A stretch of 27,162 nucleotides of DNA from Tychonema litorale BBK16 (GCF_021648855.1 NZ_JAKJHX010000071.1:282-27443); one strand, 5' to 3'. Shown: positions 16,415-24,833, counted from the stretch's first letter. Numbers and translations are program-made. The notes: generated by a model not told the origin, from the letters alone.

Positions 16415-16517
16415 TATAGCAATCCTAAATGATTTGAAAAATAATACGCGATCAAGATCCTTACACTACAAGGATTCTGACCTCGATCTATTTTGCGAAT
16501 GATTTAGGACTGCTATA
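16415..16517. mobile_element. MITE-like element with 16-bp terminal inverted repeats
   Basis: TATAGCAATCCTAAAT (16415-16430) is matched at the other end by ATTTAGGACTGCTATA (16502-16517), 15 of 16 positions inverted. Inside is a second palindrome: ATCCTT, 7 bases, AAGGAT, with GATCAAG and CTCGATC flanks. There is no coding capacity in the 103 bases. TA-rich ends (TATA on both sides) are consistent with a small non-autonomous transposon, but no target duplication can be shown. Confidence 0.6.
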
Positions 16518-16677
16518 CCATTTAGAGGCTGCTCCCAGATATGTGTAATTTAGTGCAATTTAGATAACCCAAGTCTGGCTATGTATGGTTTTGGGAGAGT
16601 TAAAAATTATCAACCAGATTTGAAAAAATAATCTTGAATTCAAAACCGGATAGTCATGAGGGCAAAGTTGTTTGAGG

Positions 16678-16830
16678 ATGGATTTAACAAGCTGGGGAAA
16701 TGAGGTTATCATCAAATTTGAAGTAGAAGATAATTGGTTTGAGATTATCCTACCTTCTTGTCAGTTGGTTTTGACTGATTCGGTTCCTGCCCACGAGCGC
16801 GATCGAGCACAATTTACCATCAAACATTAG
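16678..16830 (+). CDS. Small hypothetical protein (50 aa)
   Basis: MDLTSWGNEVIIKFEVEDNW...PSCQLVLTDSVPAHERDRAQFTIKH. GAGG directly before the ATG is too close to be ideal. It ends 48 bases before the 215-aa gene and may be co-transcribed with it. No family is recognised. It could also be a decayed fragment of a longer gene. Confidence 0.4.
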   Translation: MDLTSWGNEVIIKFEVEDNWFEIILPSCQLVLTDSVPAHERDRAQFTIKH

Positions 16831-16878
16831 CTTGATCTTGGTTGACGATCAAGGAAAATACATAAGGAGGAAAAGTCA

Positions 16879-17526
16879 ATGATAAAGTTTGCTCTAGGTC
16901 ACTACACCGATTTTAAATTTCCTAGCAACTTCGATATTCCCGATAAATTACAGGAAACACTTCGCACGGTTTGGGACAGAAAATATGATGATTTATACGA
17001 AAGAGGCGGAAAGTGCGATGTAGAAGAAGCTTTTGTAGAAGTAATGACCGTCTTTGGAATGCCTAATGATACAATAGCCCATCAGCGATATGTCTACATG
17101 GCCTATGGAATAGCATTAGCAGCTAAACCGACTATTAAAAATTACTTTCCTGAAGAACACAAGACTGATATCATTCAAGCAATTGTATCTTGTTGGCTGA
17201 AGGATGGCGGTGAGATTCCAGAAACTTGGGCAGATACTTTGTTTCCTCATATCAACAAAATCGGAAAATATCAAGCTACTGACGAAGCTTATAATATCTT
17301 CTACGGCTTGCTGCAAACACTTAATGCCAAAACAGCTCATAATGCCATCTTGAATATTTTGTATGATGCAATTACTGGTGATGCCATTTCTGGTTGTACT
17401 GAAGCCAGACGAGATATGTTTAATTGGTGGTTGATTGAAGTAATTCCTGCTGCTTATTGTTTAAATCTGCCATCTACTTTATATTCGGGAAAATGGGAAT
17501 TTCCGCCGTTGAGTAAGCTTGCATAA
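16879..17526 (+). CDS. Unrecognised 215-aa soluble protein
   Basis: A strong ribosome binding site (AAGGAGG, 8 bases before the ATG) sets the start at MIKFALGHYTDF. The protein is helical, slightly acidic and Trp/Tyr-rich, with no signal peptide, no membrane segment and no nucleotide-binding or metal motif that I can name. Pieces worth searching with: DIPDKLQETLRTVWDRKYDD, GKCDVEEAFVEVMTVFGMP, ARRDMFNWWLIEVIPAAYC. Four cysteines are present (C46 within GGKCD, others near SCWLKDGG, SGCTEAR and AAYCLN). It is in an accessory region and converges on the MidA-like methyltransferase gene. Confidence 0.75.
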   Translation: MIKFALGHYTDFKFPSNFDIPDKLQETLRTVWDRKYDDLYERGGKCDVEEAFVEVMTVFGMPNDTIAHQRYVYMAYGIALAAKPTIKNYFPEEHKTDIIQAIVSCWLKDGGEIPETWADTLFPHINKIGKYQATDEAYNIFYGLLQTLNAKTAHNAILNILYDAITGDAISGCTEARRDMFNWWLIEVIPAAYCLNLPSTLYSGKWEFPPLSKLA

Positions 17527-17552
17527 TCGATATAAGCAAATCGATCGAATAA

Positions 17553-18758
17553 CTAATCTGGCACCATCAAACCCTTCAATATTCCCCCCTTCTCCTCCTC
17601 TCTCAGCCCCTTAGACTGCACCAAAACCCCAAAACCTCCCAAACCCATCGGATCGATCGCACGATGCAACTCTTCCCTACGCCGCAACAACGTTGCCACA
17701 TCCAATATACTTGTGGATAGAGCAGCAATGCGATCGCCCAAACCCAACGCCATCAAAAACAAAGCCTGCTGAGTAAACCCTACCACATCCAAACCGCACA
17801 ATTCCCCCTGCTTTTCCAGCGCCGTAAAATTAACATGAGCGGTCAAATCCTGCCGTCCCAGATTAATATAAGGATTATTGTGATATCGATGGCGATAATA
17901 ACACTGTAGCGTGCCCTCCCTGCGCCTCGGATTGTAATAGCGGTGCGCTGGATGGCCGTAATCAATCGTCAACAAATATCCCCGCTGCAACTTTTGAGCA
18001 ACTGTACTCATCCAATCCAAAGCCGCCAAACTCACCTCGCTGCGATAACCATCCCCGTAAATACTCGCGGACAAATCGACTCCCAATAATTCAAAATATT
18101 CGGCAATTTTAGGCGTGGAAACTTCGCCAACTACTTCAAGAAAATTTATTTCTGGTTCTTGATTTATTGGAGTTTTTGTGGTAATGTATATTTCCCTAAG
18201 TTCCTCTTGTTCTAGAATAAATTGATGCACGGGAAAAGCATCGACTAATTCATTGGAAAAGAAACAACCGACAATTGAATTATCAACTATCTCGTCCCAA
18301 TTGCACCATTTAACACAGTCGAATTTACCTAGAATCTGCCGTTGTTCTGCTTGCAGGATTGGCGAAATTTCGACAATGATGTATGTTAAAGTTTTAAATA
18401 AGTCGGGATGTTGCCGTTGCAGGTATTGCAGCACATTTTCGGCAAATATTCCGCGCCCAGCGCCCATTTCGACGATCGCAAAGTTTTGAGGTTTACCTAG
18501 AATTTCCCACATTTCCACAAACTGCTCTGCCAAAACCTCGGCCAAATCAGCGCCCCAGTGGGATGATGTCATAAAATCGCCTTGTTTGCCGATCGCAGGT
18601 CGATCGCGATTATAGTAGCCGTATTGTGGATGATATAATGCTAAATCCATATATTCAGCAAAGGTAATTCGCTGCTGTGGACTGGTGGCAATTCTTTCGC
18701 AGATTAAATCACAGAGTTCCGGGTTGCTATCATTGATATCTGATTGCTGGGATGTCAT
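17553..18758 (-). CDS. MidA/NDUFAF7-like SAM-dependent methyltransferase (COG1565/DUF185)
   Basis: 401 residues. ITFAEYMDLALYHPQYGYY (31-49) and KQGDFMTSSHWG (58-69) are the hallmark N-terminal stretch of this family, followed by the SAM-binding EMGAGRG (97-103) and IIVEISPILQAEQR. GYLLTIDYGHP and the RREGTLQCYYRH and HVNFTALE segments are also typical. The human relative NDUFAF7 methylates an arginine of the complex I 49-kDa subunit during assembly. In this window ndhH, the cyanobacterial 49-kDa subunit, lies about 850 bases away on the same strand, an attractive but unproven link. The C-terminus is a little degenerate (KGLREEEKGG) and not diagnostic. Confidence 0.88.
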   Translation of the reverse strand: MTSQQSDINDSNPELCDLICERIATSPQQRITFAEYMDLALYHPQYGYYNRDRPAIGKQGDFMTSSHWGADLAEVLAEQFVEMWEILGKPQNFAIVEMGAGRGIFAENVLQYLQRQHPDLFKTLTYIIVEISPILQAEQRQILGKFDCVKWCNWDEIVDNSIVGCFFSNELVDAFPVHQFILEQEELREIYITTKTPINQEPEINFLEVVGEVSTPKIAEYFELLGVDLSASIYGDGYRSEVSLAALDWMSTVAQKLQRGYLLTIDYGHPAHRYYNPRRREGTLQCYYRHRYHNNPYINLGRQDLTAHVNFTALEKQGELCGLDVVGFTQQALFLMALGLGDRIAALSTSILDVATLLRRREELHRAIDPMGLGGFGVLVQSKGLREEEKGGILKGLMVPD

Positions 18759-18878
18759 AATTAAATTAAAGTTGATGTTATTTTATTTATGAAATAAAGA
18801 TTTTTTTTAACCGCAGAGGGCGCAGAGGAAGAGAGAAATATTGATGTTCAGTAATTTAAGATTGTTGTTATACAGGAA

Positions 18879-19076
18879 TTACGCAGAACCTCTATATGTT
18901 AAACGATCGCCCTCTTCTTCCAAACAAAGTGCAATAACTTCTTTGATATTGGCAATCAACTCATCAATAGTTTCTCCTTGGCTGTAACAGGCTTTTAGCT
19001 GTGGGACTTCCCCGACATAATAGCCATCTTCATCTCGTTCAATAATGACGTAGAACTCTTGCTTGCTGACATTCAT
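18879..19076 (-). CDS. HicB-family antitoxin-like protein (65 aa), solitary
   Basis: The start at 19076 (MNVSKQEFYVIIERDEDGYY) is preceded by AGAGG at 7 bases. A longer open frame to 19172 has no such signal and overlaps the neighbouring gene. The domain is the HicB partial RNase H-like fold: FYVIIERDEDGYYVGEVPQL, ACYSQGETIDELIANIKEVI, ALCLEEEGD. There is no DNA-binding tail. HicB normally neutralises the HicA mRNA interferase, whose gene should be adjacent; none is visible on either side. It follows the HigA-like gene by 40 bases on the same strand. Confidence 0.85.
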   Translation of the reverse strand: MNVSKQEFYVIIERDEDGYYVGEVPQLKACYSQGETIDELIANIKEVIALCLEEEGDRLTYRGSA

Positions 19077-19116
19077 TCTGCAACCTCTTTGTTCTTTAAA
19101 TTTTATTATATCATTA

Positions 19117-19494
19117 TTAAGCCGATCGCAAACTTGATATCTGAGATTCGCAATTTTCGATATTGCTCTCATTTTCCAATATTGAACGATCGGATTTAAC
19201 TCCTATTTGTAGCTGAAATCCCAAAGCATCCAGCAACGCCACCAACAGATAAACTTCATCTCCTCCTGTTTTCGATAGTAAATTCTGCAATTTTTCACAA
19301 TACAATTGAGCTGCATTTGAAAGCTGAATTATGCCCCCGCGAGCCTCAACTACATTACTAAGTGCTAGTGGCAAAAGTTCAGCTTCTACATTTTTTTCTT
19401 CCAAAATTGCCTCGATATAAGCAGCAGCAGCTTCAGGTTTTTTCAGAAATTCAATCAAGTCATCTTGGTAACTTACACTTTTAGGCATTATCAT
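19117..19494 (-). CDS. Addiction-module antidote protein, HigA-like (COG3636 type)
   Basis: 125 residues. SYQDDLIEFLKKPEAAAAYIEAILEE followed by LLPLALSNVVEARGGIIQLSNAA and LLVALLDALGFQLQIGV matches the antidote family that pairs with a RelE/HigB-like (Gp49-type) toxin. The helix-turn-helix region is divergent: the usual GLNRESLYRAL part is replaced by QLYCEKLQNLL. The toxin gene would be expected just upstream, but ndhH occupies that position. The translation start could be Met-1 or Met-3. The final 25 residues (RSILENESNIENCESQI) are an extension beyond the usual end. Likely an orphan or decaying antitoxin. Confidence 0.7.
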   Translation of the reverse strand: MIMPKSVSYQDDLIEFLKKPEAAAAYIEAILEEKNVEAELLPLALSNVVEARGGIIQLSNAAQLYCEKLQNLLSKTGGDEVYLLVALLDALGFQLQIGVKSDRSILENESNIENCESQISSLRSA

Positions 19495-19601
19495 CGGATT
19501 TTAGATTGTCAAAGGATTCACAAAAAGTAGCGATCGCACTTTTGAGCAAACAGCCCAAAAATGCGATCCTCTTCGAGGGCTTCGCTAACGCCTTTTTCCT
19601 T

Positions 19602-20786
19602 CTACCTGTCAACCGAACCCATAATAATGTCGATACTACCCAAGATTGCCACCAAATCGGCAATCTTCACACCGCGCACAATGTGAGGCAAAATCTGCAA
19701 ATTATTAAAATCCGCAGCCCGAATCTTCCAGCGCCAAGGAAACACGTTATCCTCTCCGATAATGTAAATCCCCAACTCACCCTTGCCGCTTTCAACGCGC
19801 ACGTAATGTTCGCCCTTGGGAATCTTAAAAGTCGGTGCAACTTTTTTGCCAATAAACTGATAATCAAAACTATTCCATTCAGATTTTGGCCCGCTTTCTA
19901 AGCGCTTCGCTTCCAAATTCTCGTAAGGGCCGCCGGGGAGTCCTTTCAAGGCTTGATAGAGAATCTTCACCGATTCACGCATCTCCCGAATCCGTACCAA
20001 ATACCGGGCCAAACAATCACCAGCAGCTTCTGTACAAACATCCCAGTCGAAGTCGTCATAACATTCGTAATGGTCAACTTTCCGCAAATCCCAATTGACG
20101 CCGGAACCGCGCAACATGGGGCCCGATAGTCCCCAGTTAATCGCTTCGGCGCGAGAAATCGTACCGAGGCCTTCAATCCGGCGGCGGAAGATTGGATTGT
20201 TGGTAATTAAACGTTCGTATTCGTCAACTTTGGGAAGGAAGTAATCGCAGAAATCTTCGCACTTATCTACCCAACCGTAGGGTAAATCGGCGGCAACTCC
20301 GCCAATGCGGAAATAGTTATTATTCACCATGCGATAACCTGTGGCTGCTTCCCACAAATCGAGAATTGGTTCGCGATCGCGCATAGTATAGAAAAAAGGA
20401 GTTTGTGCTCCTACGTCTGCCAAAAACGGCCCTACCCACATCAGGTGGTTGGCAATCCGGTTTAATTCCAGCATAATTACCCGGATATAACTAGCCCGTT
20501 TGGGGACAGCAATATTCGCTAACTTTTCCGGTGCATTGACTGTCACCGCTTCGTTAAACATCCCCGCAGCGTAGTCCCAGCGGCTCACGTAGGGGACGTA
20601 CATCACGTTGGTGCGGTTTTCGGCAATTTTCTCCATCCCACGATGCAGATAGCCCAAAACAGGCTCGCAGTCCACGACATCTTCGCCGTCCAAGGTGACA
20701 ATTAACCGGAGTACGCCGTGCATGGATGGGTGGTGCGGCCCCATGTTGAGCACCATTGGTTCGGTTCTAGTCTCAATTCTTGACAT
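19602..20786 (-). CDS. ndhH: NAD(P)H-quinone oxidoreductase subunit H (NDH-1)
   Basis: A 394-residue homologue of the complex I 49-kDa subunit (NuoD). In cyanobacteria it sits in the peripheral arm of thylakoid NDH-1, used for respiration, cyclic electron flow and CO2 uptake. Recognised segments: [79 protein letters not shown] (read as two halves), [18 protein letters not shown], and the C-terminus [23 protein letters not shown]. Start and length are those of the family. It is divergent from rsmH with a short intergenic space, so the two promoters must lie close together or overlap. Confidence 0.98.
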   Translation of the reverse strand: MSRIETRTEPMVLNMGPHHPSMHGVLRLIVTLDGEDVVDCEPVLGYLHRGMEKIAENRTNVMYVPYVSRWDYAAGMFNEAVTVNAPEKLANIAVPKRASYIRVIMLELNRIANHLMWVGPFLADVGAQTPFFYTMRDREPILDLWEAATGYRMVNNNYFRIGGVAADLPYGWVDKCEDFCDYFLPKVDEYERLITNNPIFRRRIEGLGTISRAEAINWGLSGPMLRGSGVNWDLRKVDHYECYDDFDWDVCTEAAGDCLARYLVRIREMRESVKILYQALKGLPGGPYENLEAKRLESGPKSEWNSFDYQFIGKKVAPTFKIPKGEHYVRVESGKGELGIYIIGEDNVFPWRWKIRAADFNNLQILPHIVRGVKIADLVAILGSIDIIMGSVDR

Positions 20787-20844
20787 AATTAAATGAATTA
20801 ATGATTACTAGCTATTGTTGATTTTTGTTTCGCTGTTATTGATT

Positions 20845-21747
20845 ATGAAGGATATCGAGCTTTCTGAGAAGGATACTCTTGGATCGGATGTCAGTGTTGA
20901 CACCTATCATGTTCCAGTTTTGGGTCAAGAATTAATTGCGGGTTTGGCTGTGCGTCCAGGTGGCCGCTATTTGGATGCGACATTAGGAGGCGGCGGACAC
21001 ACGAGTTTGATTTTGGCGGCGGCTGCTGATGTTACAGTGGTGGCGATCGATCGCGATCGAGAAGCCATCCGTTTTTGCCAAACCCGATTTGCCAACGCTT
21101 CTGTCGAATTTTGGCACGGCAATTTTGCAGAATATCAGTCCGAAGATGCCACATTTGATGGCATCATAGCAGACCTAGGCGTTAGCTCAGCTCAGTTCGA
21201 TACGCCCGAACGTGGCTTTAGTTTTCGCCATCCAGCTACGTTAGATATGCGTATGAACCAGGAACAATCTTTGACCGCAGAAGAGATTATCAATCACTGG
21301 GACGAAGTTAAACTAGCAGATATTATCTACAAATACGGCGAAGAGCGACTGTCGCGGCGCATCGCGAGGCGGATTATCGCCCAGCGTCCTTTTGAAAGTA
21401 CAACAGAACTGGCAGGCGCGATCGCCTCTACCTTCCCACCCAAACAGCGCAACGGCAGAATCCATCCAGCCACCCGCACCTTCCAAGCTTTAAGGATAGC
21501 CGTCAACTCGGAACTGGCTTCTCTCGAAATTTTTCTTAACCAAGCACCCAAGTGGTTGAAACCCGGTGGGAGGGTGGGAATTATTACTTTTCACAGCCTG
21601 GAAGATAGGCCAGTTAAGCATCAACTCCGAGGGACGGACTGTTTGCAGGTACTGACGAAAAAGCCGATCGTGCCACAATCTGAAGAAGTAAGTAGAAATC
21701 CCCGCGCTCGTTCTGCTAAGCTCAGACTGGCAGAAAAATTAATTTGA
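20845..21747 (+). CDS. rsmH: 16S rRNA (cytosine(1402)-N(4))-methyltransferase
   Basis: 300 residues from the ATG at 20845 ([10 protein letters not shown]); the frame is open 10 codons further ([10 protein letters not shown]) but that part is hydrophobic and atypical. The enzyme N4-methylates C1402 in the decoding centre of 16S rRNA. Motifs: [29 protein letters not shown] (SAM loop), [41 protein letters not shown], the [19 protein letters not shown] block, and the C-terminal [14 protein letters not shown] and [10 protein letters not shown]. In many bacteria it heads the dcw cluster; here it stands alone, as in other cyanobacteria. Confidence 0.96.
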   Translation: MKDIELSEKDTLGSDVSVDTYHVPVLGQELIAGLAVRPGGRYLDATLGGGGHTSLILAAAADVTVVAIDRDREAIRFCQTRFANASVEFWHGNFAEYQSEDATFDGIIADLGVSSAQFDTPERGFSFRHPATLDMRMNQEQSLTAEEIINHWDEVKLADIIYKYGEERLSRRIARRIIAQRPFESTTELAGAIASTFPPKQRNGRIHPATRTFQALRIAVNSELASLEIFLNQAPKWLKPGGRVGIITFHSLEDRPVKHQLRGTDCLQVLTKKPIVPQSEEVSRNPRARSAKLRLAEKLI

Positions 21748-21859
21748 TTCGGCTGGGTAGCATTTATTTAAAGTTGATCGGAGTTCCGGTTTATTTGAGC
21801 TACTACAAAGTAAATCGGAGTTTAAGACCTGATTAATTCGCCTAGGAGTAGGGAATAGC

Positions 21860-23533
21860 ATGAGTCGGGGAGATGGAAGCAAGCTGAAACTAATGGTAGT
21901 CGATGACGAACCCGACAACTTGGATTTGCTGTACCGGACGTTTCGACGCGACTTTCAGGTTTACAAAGCAGATAGTGCCCTCAGCGCCCTTGAAGTTTTA
22001 GACGAACAGGGCGAGATGGCAGTGATTATATCTGACCAGCGGATGCCTGAAATGAATGGCACCGAGTTTTTGGGGAAAACAGTCGAGCGCTTTCCTGATA
22101 CGATTCGGATTTTGCTGACGGGATACACAGATGTTGAAGACTTGGTGGAGGCAATTAACTCAGGTCAAGTTTTCAAATACATCACCAAGCCGTGGAATCC
22201 TGAAGAACTGAAATTAGTTATCAATCAAGCCTCGGAAACTTACAAATACTATAAGCAGCGTAGCGTCGAACTGCGCCGCGCTTTACGCAAAGAATCTCTG
22301 TTCAATGAGGTGATGGGCGTGATTCGCGGGTCTCTAGATTACTCTAGTATGGTACAAACTATTGTCCAAACCGTAGGTAAAACTTTTGACGCTAGCCATT
22401 GTATGCTACGGCCGGTAGAAGGCGATCGCTTATTGCCGAGCACTTTTCCCTACCAAGCCCAAACAGCAGAACCTAGCAGCTTTTCTTTTAATGAAGACTT
22501 GCTAGTTCAAGCCGTAGCCAGCCGCGAAACTCAACAGCAAAGTGGCACTCAGTCAGCCGGTAACTCCGTGGAGATTGCAGTACCACTGACTTACCAGCAA
22601 GACATTCTGGCGGTACTTGCGCTTTGCCAACTTGACAACAGCAATACTTGGTCGCCAGAAGATATAGAGTTAATAGAAGGTGTCGGAGCTCAAGCAGCCC
22701 TCGCTCTCTCTCAAGCCAAACTCTATCAGCGGACTCTGGATTTAGCCCAGCAGATGCAAAACGAGTTGGAAGTGGCCCGCCAAATCCAAACAAACTTGTT
22801 GCGTCAAAATTGGCCAGATTTTGAGACTGTCAGAGTGCAAGCTTGTTGTTATCCCGCCCGCGAAGTTGGAGGCGACTTTTTTGAAGTCTACGTCCACTCG
22901 CAAGGGGATATTTGGATAGCGGTGGGGGATGTTTCCGGTAAAGGTGTTCCGGCTGCTCTATTTATGGCTAGTGCGATTTCGGTGATGCGACGGGAACTTT
23001 CCCAAGAAATTTCTCCCGAACCAAGCCAAGTCATGACGAACATGAATAGTAGTATGGCAGACGACCTAATTGGCAACAATCATTTTATTACAATGGTTGT
23101 CGCTCGTTATACACCTTCAACGGGACACATGGCTTTTGCTAATGCTGGTCACATTTATCCGATTGTTTGGTCTCACTCAGAAGTGAAAGCTCAAGCTGCT
23201 AGTGGTTCAACACCAGTAGAACCGAATTTCCTGAAAGCTCGTGGCATTCCCTTGGGGATATTACCAGTTTGGAAGGGCAAATCGGGTGCGATCGACCTCA
23301 AGTCAGGAGATGTATTTCTGCTGACGAGTGATGGGATTACTGAAGCTACTGTGATGAGTAAGGCTGTCCCTGGGGAAGAACAAACTCGTTCTATGCTACA
23401 ACAAGAGGGGCTTTGGGAACTTTTGATTGAGGAGCCTGGTTCGTTTAACTTGGACAATTTGTTGGTTCACATTCGAGCCGATAATCCAGTTCAGGAAGAT
23501 GACCAAACTATACTCTCTCTCGAAGTTCTCTGA
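21860..23533 (+). CDS. Response-regulator-controlled PP2C phosphatase (REC-GAF-SpoIIE, RsbU type)
   Basis: 557 residues in three parts. REC domain (about 8-125): acidic DD15-16, phosphoacceptor D59 in IISDQRMPEMNG, T87 in ILLTGYTD and K110 in YITKPWNPEEL. GAF-like domain (about 150-290). A short helical linker (LAQQMQNELEVARQIQTNLL, about 294-314) leads into the SpoIIE-type PP2C domain with REVGGDFFEVY (D339) and GDVSGKGVPAALFMA (D357), and later FANAGH and LLTSDGITEA. Such proteins dephosphorylate an anti-sigma-factor antagonist (STAS) when the receiver is activated. The downstream gene is an RsbW-like kinase, so the pair forms two arms of a partner-switching route; no STAS gene is in the window. 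Confidence 0.92.
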   Translation: MSRGDGSKLKLMVVDDEPDNLDLLYRTFRRDFQVYKADSALSALEVLDEQGEMAVIISDQRMPEMNGTEFLGKTVERFPDTIRILLTGYTDVEDLVEAINSGQVFKYITKPWNPEELKLVINQASETYKYYKQRSVELRRALRKESLFNEVMGVIRGSLDYSSMVQTIVQTVGKTFDASHCMLRPVEGDRLLPSTFPYQAQTAEPSSFSFNEDLLVQAVASRETQQQSGTQSAGNSVEIAVPLTYQQDILAVLALCQLDNSNTWSPEDIELIEGVGAQAALALSQAKLYQRTLDLAQQMQNELEVARQIQTNLLRQNWPDFETVRVQACCYPAREVGGDFFEVYVHSQGDIWIAVGDVSGKGVPAALFMASAISVMRRELSQEISPEPSQVMTNMNSSMADDLIGNNHFITMVVARYTPSTGHMAFANAGHIYPIVWSHSEVKAQAASGSTPVEPNFLKARGIPLGILPVWKGKSGAIDLKSGDVFLLTSDGITEATVMSKAVPGEEQTRSMLQQEGLWELLIEEPGSFNLDNLLVHIRADNPVQEDDQTILSLEVL

Positions 23534-23535
23534 AT

Positions 23536-23601
23536 CTGTCAAGGACCCCGACTTCTAGTCGGGGACTTCAGATATCAAAAACTGAAGCCCTCAATTGACA
23601 G
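23536..23601. repeat. Nested hairpins between the phosphatase and kinase genes
   Basis: A strong inner hairpin, CCCCGACT (23546-23553), TCT, AGTCGGGG (23557-23564), sits inside a wider one formed by CTGTCAA (23536-23542) and TTGACAG (23595-23601). There is no T-run, so it is more likely a processing or attenuation structure, or a dispersed repeat, than a classic terminator. It sits between two genes of one functional unit. Confidence 0.6.
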
Positions 23602-23669
23602 GTCACAGATGGTCGTATTTCATCCCTGTTTCTGAAGATACAGGATTTCTAAACTTACAGGATTTTTTT

Positions 23670-24092
23670 ATGAATACTGAGCTTCACGTACCAAGCGACT
23701 TGCGGTTTTTGACAATTGTTGAAAACTGGCTGCTGAGCAGTTTGGAAGTTGAGCTAGGTGAGCACGTAGATTGGCCCCGTCAATCAAATCGTTTGCGCTT
23801 GGTGTTAGCAGAAGCCTATTCCAACGTCATCCGCCATGCTCACAAAGACCAACCTGAGTTGCCAGTCTTAATTCGCTTAAATTTAAAAAATCGGGACATT
23901 GGTTTAGAAATTTGGGATTACGGTAAAGGTTATGAGATGAATACTTACAATCCCCCACGTCCAGAAGCTAAACAGGAAAGCGGCTACGGCTGGCTGATTA
24001 TGAGTAGACTTATGGATCGCGTGGACTATAGTTTGCAAGTAGATGGTCGTAACTGTCTGAAATTGGAAGCTAGTTTGCCAGAAAAATCTTAA
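23670..24092 (+). CDS. RsbW-type anti-sigma factor / HATPase-fold serine kinase
   Basis: 140 residues from the ATG at 23670 (MNTELHVPSDL); the 25 extra upstream codons cover the hairpin region and lack typical character. GHKL-fold kinase: N-box VLAEAYSNVIRHAH (45-58, with E48 and N52), G1 box IWDYGKGYE (81-89), G2-like SGYGWLIMSRLMDRVDY. RsbW homologues bind and inhibit a sigma factor, or phosphorylate a STAS antagonist, reversed by a PP2C phosphatase. The upstream gene is such a phosphatase, 137 bases away on the same strand. An AGG near 9 bases before the start may be the ribosome binding site. Confidence 0.88.
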   Translation: MNTELHVPSDLRFLTIVENWLLSSLEVELGEHVDWPRQSNRLRLVLAEAYSNVIRHAHKDQPELPVLIRLNLKNRDIGLEIWDYGKGYEMNTYNPPRPEAKQESGYGWLIMSRLMDRVDYSLQVDGRNCLKLEASLPEKS

Positions 24093-24404
24093 TTAGTTAT
24101 TGGTTAGTGGTTATTAGCAACAATCAACAACTAACGAGTAATATCAAATCCGCTAGCATCGGAATTATTAATATTACTCACAGCCAGGACACTCAAAATG
24201 CCGTATCCCTACAATTAATCATGTTAGGGACACGGCATTGCCGTGTCCGACCTACCATAAGGAGTGCAACCAGAATTGATATGACAGGATTAAGTAGCAG
24301 GACACAATTAATTACACAAAACTTTGGGCGACAAGCCTTGTCTAGTAAAGAATCAGCAAAAAATCAGTGTGTAATTAATTCTGTCCAATTACTTATGATG
24401 TAAC
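24093..24404. other. Intergenic region between the RsbW-like gene and the OCP C-terminal homologue
   Basis: About 310 bases. A 98-codon open frame across it (24107-24403) is mostly repeat and intergenic sequence and is not convincing. The notable structures are a GGGACACGG palindrome and an inverted partial copy before it. Both flanking genes end here (convergent), so terminators are expected. Confidence 0.6.
24197..24251. repeat. Dispersed palindrome, GGGACACGGCA family (copy 3, with inverted partial copy)
   Basis: TTAGGGACACGGCATTGCC is followed by GTGTCCGAC (24224-24251). In front of it is AATGCCGTATCCCTA (24197-24211), which is an inverted partial copy, so two hairpin configurations are possible. 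The site lies between convergent genes and could terminate both. Confidence 0.75.
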
Positions 24405-24833
24405 CTAAAACTTGGTTAGGGGGCGCAAGTTTAGCAATTCTTGGGGAGAAGCTAACAGCTTGACCGTGGTAGAAAGGATTTCTTGTTGAGAATTGACTAC
24501 AAACAGCCATCCTACATTGATGCTAAATAAAGCAGTTTGTACCATCCCGCTAACCTGAACTTGAATTTGGCCATCTTCTAAGGTTTGACTGATTCCCTGC
24601 TGCGGATGCAGTTTCATTCCTTTGGCTTCTGTTTTCAAGTAGGTGCCGATCGCACTTTTGCCGACAATTGGCTCTGCAAACGGTGCATTCAGAACGCCCT
24701 GGGCCTCAAATAAATTGGCCGTTGCTTCAAAATCGCCCCTGTTGAAAGTTTCAAAATATCCCAGTACGGCTGGCTCACAGATGTCGATCGTGTCGATCGC
24801 TTCAGTTAAAATAAATGGAGTTGTTGCCGTCAT
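24405..24833 (-). CDS. Carotenoid-binding C-terminal domain homologue of OCP (CTDH)
   Basis: 142 residues, an NTF2-like domain equal to the C-terminal half of OCP: VLGYFETFNRGDFEATANLF, FAEPIVGKSAIGTYLKTEAKG, PQQGISQTLEDGQIQVQVSG and a C-terminus, LLASPQELLNLR, that matches that of OCP. Y26 and W109 align with OCP residues Y201 and W288 that hold the keto-carotenoid oxygen. CTDHs are carotenoid carriers that can pass pigment to other OCP-like proteins. The only cysteine is C19; the cysteine near position 103 described for some CTDHs that form disulfide dimers is absent (F103 here). It lies next to the OCP gene on the same strand. Confidence 0.93.
   Translation of the reverse strand: MTATTPFILTEAIDTIDICEPAVLGYFETFNRGDFEATANLFEAQGVLNAPFAEPIVGKSAIGTYLKTEAKGMKLHPQQGISQTLEDGQIQVQVSGMVQTALFSINVGWLFVVNSQQEILSTTVKLLASPQELLNLRPLTKF

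Noticed and set aside
14608..17552. A restriction endonuclease paired with the C5 methyltransferase
   Set aside because: Neither the Uma2 protein, the small genes nor the 215-aa protein has a recognisable restriction-enzyme motif set; only a broken ATPase stub lies beside it.
18879..19172. Longer start (97 aa) for the HicB-like gene
   Set aside because: The extra 32 codons overlap the upstream gene; the internal ATG at 19076 has a good AGAGG and the family's normal N-terminus.
20815..20844. Upstream 10-codon extension of rsmH
   Set aside because: It is a hydrophobic stretch not seen in RsmH proteins; the ATG at 20845 gives the usual start.
24107..24403. 98-aa plus-strand frame after the RsbW-like gene
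   Set aside because: It runs through repeats between convergent genes, has unusual residue make-up and no ribosome binding site.
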